NCBI GenBank assembly: GCA_017649745.1
Contig: JAGCGE010000375.1
Span: 1-7,653, forward strand
DNA from: Clostridiales bacterium
GTDB lineage: Bacteria; Bacillota_A; Clostridia; Saccharofermentanales; Saccharofermentanaceae
Reading direction: 5' to 3'
DNA: 7,653 nucleotides
This document shows, piece by piece, positions 1-5,061 of this stretch. The notes under the pieces were generated by a model. That model searched no databases. It had not been told where the DNA came from and was given only the letters and a program-made list of their open reading frames with translations. Each line of letters starts with the position of its first letter. Positions within the stretch are counted from its first letter, which is position 1. A program made the translations under genes and the position numbers.

Positions 1-1377
1 AAGAACAAGGATCGAAGCGATAGCTGAAAGGATGATACCTGCGCAGATAAAATACTGCCAGATATAAAGTGACATTCCCTCATCAAACAAAGCACGGTTA
101 CCAGGGTATCCGCCCTTAAAGATATCAAACATGATCTTACAGAACGGAAGAACAAAAAGTGCTCTTATGATCCACATGAACACCTTACTTCCAGTTAATG
201 AAGCGAATGTGATCTTCTTATTAAGTCTTACGGCAATGACCAATGCAAGGATCATTACAAGATACAAAAGGCATACGAGCATAACTGCCATATTAAGATT
301 CGGAACATTAGAGCCTATAAGTTTTCTAAATAGCTTAAGGTAATTGTTCTTCGTATATGTTGGCTGGATCACCATCATCGAAAGATAGCTTAAAAGTGAT
401 ATGCAAGGAACTGATGTGCAAAGGTATAGCTGCTCTTTTTTTCGAGAGAAGAAATAATCAAAACCGTATACTCCGATAAAAAGAGGAGCCATTGGAAAGA
501 ACGACAGATGGAAGCACGCGAAGGTGATGACCGGAACTATCGAGAAGATCTTATTATCTTTCTTAGATGTCACAAGATAGATAAAGAGTATGACGATAAG
601 AGCCGTTATACCTTCAGTAAATGCGGACTTCGAGATCCATATGACGCAAGGCGCAAATCCTGTCATGAACGAAGCAACAAATGACTGTCTCTTACCAAGG
701 CCGAGATTCTGAGCCGTCATGTAAGTAAGGATAATAAGGAGCGCGAAGGACAATCCCATGACGCCCTGCATATTCTCATATCCGAAAACAGCTGCGTATG
801 ATGTCAAAAGTGCAGTATAAGTCGGAATTCCGTGAACATATCTGTTAGGAGTGTCTACCTGGTCGAGCTTACCGTCAAGACCTGTAAGATCGTGCAGTTC
901 AGACATGAAGTTCTCTTTCTCTTCTTCTGTCTTAAGCTCGTCATATTCATCAAAGTGGTGATATTTCTTAGTGTCCCCGCTAAGGAACATAAGGACCTGA
1001 GTCTGATATCCGCCCTGATCCTGACCTAGTCCATAGTACTCGTTCTTAACGATAGTAAACGGCATTAGGAACACAACAAGAATGACCGGTATCAATGCTT
1101 TCTTTATATCGAAATCAGTCTTAGGGATAATGCTGTCCTTATAAGCACATACAATACTGGAGACCACAAGAGAAGCAAGGAGCATAACGATCGCAAGCCT
1201 TGTCGGAGTATAGACATTAAGCAGGAAAAGAACATAACTCAAGATAACGTGCCCGCATATAAAGGAAGCACCGCCAACAGCGAGCGATTCGATAATATTA
1301 TGCTCTTCCATGACCATCATGGCGGCATAAACCGTCAGAACGATCGCCAGAAGCATGAAAATAGAGATAACCATCAT
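1..1377 (-). CDS. Multi-pass membrane protein, GT-C glycosyltransferase-like (partial, C-terminus beyond left edge)
   Basis: Reading the minus strand from the ATG at 1377 gives 459 codons with no stop down to base 1, so the C-terminus is missing. The protein is strongly hydrophobic: membrane segments lie roughly at residues 1-22, 33-54, 59-78, 95-110, 184-222, 231-269, 277-303, 317-337, 362-384 and 400-417. A soluble loop at about 111-182 contains an acidic motif, GLGQDQGGY (117-124), just after a membrane segment, and a WISKSAFTE motif lies at 247-255. An acidic first outer loop followed by many membrane spans is typical of GT-C fold transferases (the GT39/ArnT type), which use polyprenyl-phosphate sugars at the outer face. 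That family call is inference; the polytopic membrane nature is directly visible. GGGAGG at 1382-1387 precedes two adjacent ATGs (1377 and 1374); the second has the better spacing (7 bases against 4). It lies 15 bases after pepT on the same strand and is probably co-transcribed with it. Confidence 0.75.
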   Translation of the reverse strand, partial: MMVISIFMLLAIVLTVYAAMMVMEEHNIIESLAVGGASFICGHVILSYVLFLLNVYTPTRLAIVMLLASLVVSSIVCAYKDSIIPKTDFDIKKALIPVILVVFLMPFTIVKNEYYGLGQDQGGYQTQVLMFLSGDTKKYHHFDEYDELKTEEEKENFMSELHDLTGLDGKLDQVDTPNRYVHGIPTYTALLTSYAAVFGYENMQGVMGLSFALLIILTYMTAQNLGLGKRQSFVASFMTGFAPCVIWISKSAFTEGITALIVILFIYLVTSKKDNKIFSIVPVITFACFHLSFFPMAPLFIGVYGFDYFFSRKKEQLYLCTSVPCISLLSYLSMMVIQPTYTKNNYLKLFRKLIGSNVPNLNMAVMLVCLLYLVMILALVIAVRLNKKITFASLTGSKVFMWIIRALFVLPFCKIMFDIFKGGYPGNRALFDEGMSLYIWQYFICAGIILSAIASILVL

Positions 1378-1381
1378 GTTT

Positions 1382-1387
1382 CCTCCC
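1382..1387 (-). promoter_or_regulatory. Ribosome binding site of the membrane protein gene
   Basis: Minus-strand GGGAGG sits in the 15-base gap between the pepT stop (TAG, 1395-1393) and the tandem ATG ATG start (1377/1374). It supports a start here rather than at later in-frame ATGs (residues 8, 20 or 21). It leaves open which of the two first ATGs is used. Confidence 0.7.
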
Positions 1388-1392
1388 AATCG

Positions 1393-2610
1393 CTATGCAT
1401 TATAGCATATTACTCTAATGGTCTCTATTAAAATCTCCGTTATCTTGGCCATCGATTCACAAGTCACAAACTCATAGATGCCATGAAAATTATGACCGCC
1501 TGCGCAGATGTTAGGACACAAAAGTCCCTTATACGACAACATGGCACCGTCTGTTCCGCCTCTAACAGGTTCGATCAACGGCTTAACGCCCGTTTTTTCC
1601 ATCGCCTTTATCACGTAATCCACGATCTCGTATCGCGGCTTTATGATCTCATACATGTTATAGTAAGTATCTTTTATCTCAGCTGTTATGACAGCGCCTT
1701 CGTATTGAGCTGATACTTCATTAACTATATCTTCCATCATCTTCTTTTTCTTTTCGAAAAGACCCCTATCGTGATCTCTTATGATATATCTCATGGTTGT
1801 CTCTGAAGGATCTCCTTCGACGCTTAAAAGATGGAAGAAACCTTCCCTGTCTTTAGTTGTCTCAGGTCTCATATCAGAGGGGATCTTCGAATCGATAAGA
1901 GAAGAAAGCCTTAAGGAATTGATCATTTTTCCGCATGCTTCGCCCGGATGAACATTACGTCCCTTGATCGTTATCTTCGCGGATGCTGCATTAAAGTTCT
2001 CGTAGGATACTTCACCTAATCTTCCTCCGTCTACCGTATAAGCAAAGTCCGCGCCAAACTTCTCAATATCGAAGTACTCGGTTCCCTCACCTATCTCTTC
2101 GTCAGGCGTGAAAGCGATGCATATATCGCCTCTTTCCATATCCTTATCATTGATGATCGTCTGAGCCATTGTCATTATCTCGGCTATACCTGATTTATCG
2201 TCAGATCCGAGAAGCGATGTACCGTCTGTACAGATAAGAGTCTGACCTATGTAATCCTTAAGTTCAGGAAATTCCGAAGGGTCAAGGACACCTACTGGAC
2301 CACCGTCATAATCAGGAGTGATTATCGGATCATTAACCTTACCCGATGCCTCGGATGAAGTGTCCATATGAGCTATAAAACCTACCTTAGGAAGATCTTC
2401 CCTATTGCCTTTGATCTTGGCATAGATATAACAATGATCCTCATCAAAGATCACCTCATCTGCTCCTAAACTATTAAGTTCATCAACCAGGATCTTTGCC
2501 AATTCAAACTGAGAAGAAGAACTTGGATGAGTTCCACTGGTCTCAGAAGAAGTAGTATCTATCTTAATATAATTAAGGAACTTTTCAGTTACCGTTTCTT
2601 GTAAATTCAT
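1393..2610 (-). CDS. pepT: Peptidase T (tripeptide aminopeptidase, M20 family)
   Basis: This 405-residue cytosolic dizinc aminopeptidase releases the N-terminal residue from tripeptides; the length matches the family (about 408 residues in enterobacteria). Metal ligands and catalytic residues fall in their usual motifs: HMDTS with H81 and D83, LLGSDDKSG with D137/D138, FTPDEEIGEG with E171 and E172, YTVDGG with D194, and the C-terminal NFHG with H376. Other PepT hallmarks are ENFNAAS (204-210), NVHPG (219-223, in the lid/dimerisation domain) and RGGTDGA (350-356). The domain order is catalytic N-part, inserted dimerisation domain (about 210-320), then catalytic C-part. The start is fixed by GAGGTGA at 2617-2623, six bases upstream of the ATG. 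It is divergent from padR and is followed 15 bases later by the membrane transferase-like gene, an association with no obvious functional logic. All key residues are present. Confidence 0.97.
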   Translation of the reverse strand: MNLQETVTEKFLNYIKIDTTSSETSGTHPSSSSQFELAKILVDELNSLGADEVIFDEDHCYIYAKIKGNREDLPKVGFIAHMDTSSEASGKVNDPIITPDYDGGPVGVLDPSEFPELKDYIGQTLICTDGTSLLGSDDKSGIAEIMTMAQTIINDKDMERGDICIAFTPDEEIGEGTEYFDIEKFGADFAYTVDGGRLGEVSYENFNAASAKITIKGRNVHPGEACGKMINSLRLSSLIDSKIPSDMRPETTKDREGFFHLLSVEGDPSETTMRYIIRDHDRGLFEKKKKMMEDIVNEVSAQYEGAVITAEIKDTYYNMYEIIKPRYEIVDYVIKAMEKTGVKPLIEPVRGGTDGAMLSYKGLLCPNICAGGHNFHGIYEFVTCESMAKITEILIETIRVICYNA

Positions 2611-2630
2611 TTGTCATCACCTCGCTATAC

Positions 2631-2636
2631 ATTATA
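2631..2636 (-). promoter_or_regulatory. -10 box of the pepT promoter
   Basis: The minus strand reads TATAAT exactly, 21-26 bases upstream of the pepT ATG. At the usual spacing (about 2654-2659) there is no good TTGACA match, so the promoter either is weak or depends on an activator. The candidate PadR dyad (2642-2679) covers this -35 region. Confidence 0.5.
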
Positions 2637-2641
2637 CACAA

Positions 2642-2679
2642 ATACTGCTTGACACATCATACATCGTGTGGCATAGTAT
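2642..2679. promoter_or_regulatory. Interrupted inverted repeat, candidate PadR operator
   Basis: Two nested arm pairs share one centre at 2660.5: ATACT (2642-2646) with AGTAT (2675-2679), and ACAC (2652-2655) with GTGT (2666-2669). The dyad overlaps both the -35 and the -10 of the padR promoter and the -35 zone of pepT. PadR-family dimers commonly bind an interrupted palindrome in their own promoter, so autoregulation is a natural reading. The symmetry is seen; the binding is inferred. Confidence 0.45.
2649..2677 (+). promoter_or_regulatory. Promoter of the padR operon
   Basis: A perfect -35 TTGACA at 2649-2654 is followed after 17 bases by CATAGT (2672-2677, four of six matches to TATAAT). 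The predicted start of transcription is near 2684, giving a leader of about 17 bases that contains the very strong ribosome binding site AAGGAGGT (2687-2694), seven bases before the padR ATG. Confidence 0.6.
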
Positions 2680-2700
2680 TGTGCATAAGGAGGTAATTGC

Positions 2701-3027
2701 ATGGATGTTCAATTAAAGCGTGGCCTTCTTGATATCTGTGTTCTTGCGTCGATAAAGGAAGAAGATTCCTACGGCTATCAGATAATCAAGGATATAAAAC
2801 CTTATTTGACAATATCCGAATCCACTCTCTACCCTATCCTGAGAAGACTTGAGGAAGCAGGGCATCTCACAGTCAGATCAGTTGAGCATAACGGGCGACT
2901 TCGAAAGTATTATCACCTGACTGAAGCAGGTAAAGAGAAACTCGATAACTTCGCTCAGGAGTGGAAAGAACTTATGGATATTTATGAATACGTTACTAGG
3001 GAGGCTATTAGAAATGACGAAGAATGA
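2701..3027 (+). CDS. PadR-family transcriptional regulator
   Basis: This 108-residue protein is a short PadR-family DNA-binding regulator, probably acting as a dimer. The N-terminal winged helix-turn-helix is clear: LKRGLLDICVLASI (5-18), the SYGYQI helix start (23-28), the recognition-helix region STLYPILRRLEEAG (41-54) and the wing ending in YYHLTEAG (70-77). A C-terminal amphipathic helix (about 78-104) is the expected dimerisation element; the length fits the minimal PadR subfamily. AAGGAGGT at 2687-2694 sets the ATG start. The last 14 bases overlap the next gene, which suggests translational coupling. The order PadR, DUF1700, DUF4097 is a recurrent Gram-positive arrangement, usually taken to mean that the regulator controls its own operon. 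It probably represses it through the inverted repeat at 2642-2679 (inference). The inducing signal is unknown. Confidence 0.93.
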   Translation: MDVQLKRGLLDICVLASIKEEDSYGYQIIKDIKPYLTISESTLYPILRRLEEAGHLTVRSVEHNGRLRKYYHLTEAGKEKLDNFAQEWKELMDIYEYVTREAIRNDEE

Positions 3028-3619
3028 ATATCTTGAAAGCATCAGAGAGAAGATCAAAGGTCTTCCGGAAGATAGCATCAAGAATGCAATAGATTTTTAT
3101 TCGGAAGCGATCGATGACAGGATCGAGGACGGACTGACTGAAGAACAGGCAATCGCAGCAGTTGGCACTCCCGATGAAATAGCAGAGAAGATAATGATGG
3201 ATTCACCTATCACCAAGCTCATCTCTGCAAAGGCAAAACCTGACCGTGGACTTAAAGGCTGGGAAATAGCACTCTTGATCATCTCATCACCTATATGGCT
3301 CACACTGCTGTTTGTTTTGGTAATACTTCTGTTCGCATTACTGATCTGTATCATAGCAGTCATCATCTCACTTGTTGCTGTAGTACTTGCTTTGTTCGTA
3401 AGCGGACTAGCGGTCTTTATCTGGTCCATAAAGGAGATGTTCACAGGAAGCTTCTCTTATGGTTTATTCCAGGCAGGTCTGGCTCTCGTAGTTGTAGGTG
3501 TATCACTCTTCTTCGTCATTCCTGTTAAGGCAGCGATCGTAGGAATGTGCGAAGGATTCGGAAAACTATTGAAATGGATTAAGAGAAAACTGATCACCAA
3601 GAAAAAGAATAAGGAGTAA
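3014..3619 (+). CDS. DUF1700 family membrane protein
   Basis: The preferred product is 201 residues. An ATG at 2984 would add ten residues, but AGGGAGG at 2998-3004 lies nine bases before the ATG at 3014, and MTKNEYLESIREKIKGLP is the normal start for this family. The N-terminal domain (1-62) is the helical DUF1700 unit that often accompanies PadR regulators, with the hallmark pattern YSEAIDDRIEDGLTEEQAIAAVGTPDEIA split over residues 29-57. A cytosolic linker follows (63-80), then a very hydrophobic block at about 84-138 (two or three membrane helices) and another at about 149-175, and finally a lysine-rich cytosolic tail (184-201). The gene overlaps padR by 14 bases and sits 5 bases before the DUF4097 gene. 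A role in passing an envelope signal to PadR is plausible from this context but unproven. Confidence 0.9.
   Translation: MTKNEYLESIREKIKGLPEDSIKNAIDFYSEAIDDRIEDGLTEEQAIAAVGTPDEIAEKIMMDSPITKLISAKAKPDRGLKGWEIALLIISSPIWLTLLFVLVILLFALLICIIAVIISLVAVVLALFVSGLAVFIWSIKEMFTGSFSYGLFQAGLALVVVGVSLFFVIPVKAAIVGMCEGFGKLLKWIKRKLITKKKNKE
3611..3616 (+). promoter_or_regulatory. Ribosome binding site of the DUF4097 gene
   Basis: AAGGAG lies inside the last codons of the DUF1700 gene, immediately before its TAA stop, and eight bases before the next ATG at 3625. Termination and re-initiation are therefore closely coupled. Confidence 0.75.
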
Positions 3620-3624
3620 AAGAT

Positions 3625-4659
3625 ATGAAAGCATCAACAAAGATCCTGCTCATCTCTGCAGGTATAATAACAGTATCAGGACTTATAGTTACATTTATCG
3701 GAGCAGCACTCGGAGGCGGTATCAAGTCATCTGTAAGTGCCAGCGAAAACTACGAAGAAGCAAAATATGATTTTACGAACAGCGTAAAATATCTCGAGAT
3801 CAAAGAGGCATCCCATGATATCGAGATCAAGTTATCAGAAGATGATAAGGCACATGTCATATGTTATAACAGCGACAGATATAAGCACGATGTCGAGTTA
3901 AACGGCGACACATTAAAGATCTCCGTTCAGACGAAGAAATTCAACGAACCTCAGATCACGTGGAATATCGGTTACGAGATCAATGTCAAAACAACCGTTT
4001 TTCTCCCTCAGGGACAGTATGACGAACTTCTTGTAAATGCAAGCAGTGCAAACCTCTCAACAGATCCGTCTCTCGGTTTTAATAAGACGACCGTAACTTT
4101 GACAAGCGGTGATGTGATCTATTCCTCACCTGTTTCAGGAAATGCATCATTCACTACATCAAGTGGAAACGTAAGTGTAAGAGATATCTCACCTTCCGAT
4201 CTGACCATTAGCTGCACAAGCGGAGATGTAAACTGCGAGAATATCAATGCATCCGGCAGGATAACGATCGGCACATCAAGCGGAGAGATCACACTTGAAG
4301 ATATCATATGTTCTGACCTCAATCTTAAAAGCACTTCAGGCGACGTTGAGGGCAAGGATATCACAACATCCAAAGCCTTGGAATGTGAAGCTTCAAGCGG
4401 TAATTTCAAAGTATCTTCCCTTACTTGTGACTCAATAGCTGTTGAAAGAACAAGCGGTGATATCACGATCGACGGACTTACGATCTCTTCTGCAAGCAGT
4501 CTCAAGACATCAAGCGGAGAAGTTGAAGTTAATACACTCGTAGATGTGTATGTCGACGGCGATTCATCTTCAGGAGACAGAGATGTAGATTCTTCTAAAA
4601 CAGGTGTTGACCTTACTATCAATACATCAAGCGGAGATGTCGACGTGACACGCCGATAA
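3625..4659 (+). CDS. DUF4097 family beta-solenoid protein with signal anchor
   Basis: This 344-residue protein has an N-terminal hydrophobic segment (about 7-30, ending AALGGG) preceded by lysines. It is probably a signal anchor or uncleaved signal peptide that places the rest outside the cell; no lipobox cysteine is seen. Residues 50-150 form an irregular beta region. From 160 to 344 the chain is a regular solenoid: SGD, SGN or SGE turns occur with glycines at 162, 181, 200, 220, 239, 259, 278, 298, 317 and 337, that is, every 19 or 20 residues. This matches the DUF4097 beta-helix family, seen in envelope-stress genes of Gram-positives. The protein ends almost at the last turn. AAGGAG at 3611-3616 sets the start. 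It is the third gene of the padR operon. Its ligand and function are unknown; it may be the extracytoplasmic part of the PadR/DUF1700 module (inference). Confidence 0.9.
   Translation: MKASTKILLISAGIITVSGLIVTFIGAALGGGIKSSVSASENYEEAKYDFTNSVKYLEIKEASHDIEIKLSEDDKAHVICYNSDRYKHDVELNGDTLKISVQTKKFNEPQITWNIGYEINVKTTVFLPQGQYDELLVNASSANLSTDPSLGFNKTTVTLTSGDVIYSSPVSGNASFTTSSGNVSVRDISPSDLTISCTSGDVNCENINASGRITIGTSSGEITLEDIICSDLNLKSTSGDVEGKDITTSKALECEASSGNFKVSSLTCDSIAVERTSGDITIDGLTISSASSLKTSSGEVEVNTLVDVYVDGDSSSGDRDVDSSKTGVDLTINTSSGDVDVTRR
4156..4637 (+). repeat. 117-base tandem periodicity within the DUF4097 gene
   Basis: The 14-base string ACATCAAGCGGAGA occurs exactly at 4273-4286, 4507-4520 and 4624-4637. 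These are spaced 234 and 117 bases apart, so they lie on a 117-base (39-codon) lattice. A diverged copy begins at 4156 (ACATCAAGTGGAAA) and another near 4390. The unit corresponds to two solenoid coils, so the repeat is visible in DNA as well as protein. Confidence 0.8.
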
Positions 4660-4663
4660 GCTA

Positions 4664-4691
4664 TTGACACGTTCCGGATTAGGAATATAAT
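4664..4691 (+). promoter_or_regulatory. Promoter of the thiSFGH operon
   Basis: Perfect TTGACA (4664-4669) and perfect TATAAT (4686-4691) are separated by 16 bases. The predicted start of transcription is near 4698, about ten bases before the aptamer. The -35 begins four bases after the stop of the DUF4097 gene, so the two operons abut without a separate terminator. Confidence 0.8.
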
Positions 4692-4701
4692 TATCACGTA
4701 A

Positions 4702-4792
4702 CAAAACACGGGTGCTCGCGAAAAAGCGGGCTGAGATGAAGGTAGACCTTCGAACCGCACCTGATTTGGATAATGCCAACGTAGGGACGACT
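4702..4792 (+). ncRNA. TPP riboswitch aptamer (THI element)
   Basis: The conserved core is unmistakable. P2 is GGTGC (4711-4715) pairing with GCACC (4757-4761). P3 is CTCGC/GCGGG around a GAAAAA loop (4715-4730). The CTGAGAT box is at 4731-4737. An extra hairpin P3a is GAAGG-TAGA-CCTTC (4738-4751). CCTGAT then TTGG-ATAATG-CCAA forms J2/4 and P4 (4760-4779), and CGTAGGGA is at 4780-4787. The CTGAGA region and the GGATAATGCCA/GTAGGGA region are the pyrimidine- and pyrophosphate-binding parts of known TPP aptamers. The expected P1 helix (about 4704-4708 with 4788-4792) hardly pairs. Position in front of thiS fits feedback control by thiamine pyrophosphate. Confidence 0.95.
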
Positions 4793-4829
4793 GATATTCA
4801 AGTTTAACCAAGGAAGTTTCCAAATCAGG
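4760..4829 (+). promoter_or_regulatory. Antiterminator pairing of the TPP riboswitch
   Basis: CCTGATTTGGA at 4760-4770 (end of P2, J2/4 and 5' side of P4) is exactly complementary over 11 bases to TCCAAATCAGG at 4819-4829 (loop and upper stem of the terminator). The two folds exclude each other. TPP-bound aptamer leaves the terminator free, whereas without ligand the aptamer strand can capture the terminator. The complementarity is seen; the mechanism is inferred. Confidence 0.75.
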
Positions 4830-4842
4830 AAACTTCCTTTTT
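4810..4842 (+). terminator. Intrinsic terminator of the TPP riboswitch
   Basis: A perfect 12-base-pair stem, AAGGAAGTTTCC (4810-4821) with GGAAACTTCCTT (4828-4839), closes a six-base loop, AAATCA, and runs into TTTTT (4838-4842). It lies between the aptamer and thiS, and its loop is the target of the antiterminator strand. It would also catch readthrough from the upstream padR operon. Confidence 0.92.
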
Positions 4843-4854
4843 GTTTGCTTGAAT

Positions 4855-4862
4855 GGAGGTGA
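4855..4862 (+). promoter_or_regulatory. Ribosome binding site of thiS
   Basis: GGAGGTGA with seven bases between GGAGG and the ATG at 4867 decides the thiS start. A TTG at 4849 is in frame but precedes this site and would add six residues not expected in ThiS. Confidence 0.85.
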
Positions 4863-4866
4863 CCTG

Positions 4867-5061
4867 ATGGTAAAAGTAAACGGAGAAGAATTAGATATCG
4901 GCGGAAAGACAGTAGCCGAATATCTTAAAACAACAACGTACGATCCAAAGTACATCGCTGTCGAGATCAATCAGCAGATCGTTCCGAAATCCACCTATGA
5001 TTCCCATGTGATCAACGATGGTGATTCGATCGAAGTAGTAAGCTTTGTAGGAGGTGGCTGA
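4867..5061 (+). CDS. thiS: Sulfur carrier protein ThiS
   Basis: This 64-residue ubiquitin-like (beta-grasp) protein has the usual ThiS length. It begins with the typical MVKVNGEELDI strand pair and ends in VVSFVGGG; the free C-terminal Gly-Gly is adenylated by ThiF and converted to a thiocarboxylate that gives sulfur to the thiazole ring. The middle part, IAVEINQQIVPKSTY (residues 35-49), and the DGDSIEVV strand (55-62) match the family. It is the first gene after the TPP riboswitch. Its TGA stop shares its last base with the thiF ATG (TGATG), and the GGA GGT GGC codons of the tail form the thiF ribosome binding site. Confidence 0.96.
   Translation: MVKVNGEELDIGGKTVAEYLKTTTYDPKYIAVEINQQIVPKSTYDSHVINDGDSIEVVSFVGGG

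Noticed and set aside
131..343. Plus-strand open frames at 131-343, 832-1029 and 1249-1431
   Set aside because: They lie opposite an uninterrupted 459-codon minus-strand frame with clear membrane-protein character and a good ribosome binding site.
2984..3013. Upstream ATG for the DUF1700 gene
   Set aside because: It would add ten residues that are not family-like, and the AGGGAGG site at 2998-3004 lies inside that stretch and points to the ATG at 3014.
4646..4671. Direct repeat TGACACG (4646-4652 and 4665-4671) and inverted ACGTG/CACGT (4643-4647 and 4668-4672) around the DUF4097 stop and thi -35
   Set aside because: The copies are short, one lies within coding sequence and the other is mostly the -35 box; there is no independent sign of a regulator site or terminator.
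4119..4970. Long open frame (283 codons) on the minus strand opposite the DUF4097 gene and riboswitch
   Set aside because: It is an antisense shadow: the serine- and threonine-rich sequence mirrors the SGD repeat codons, it runs through the TPP aptamer and thiS, and it has no family resemblance or plausible context.
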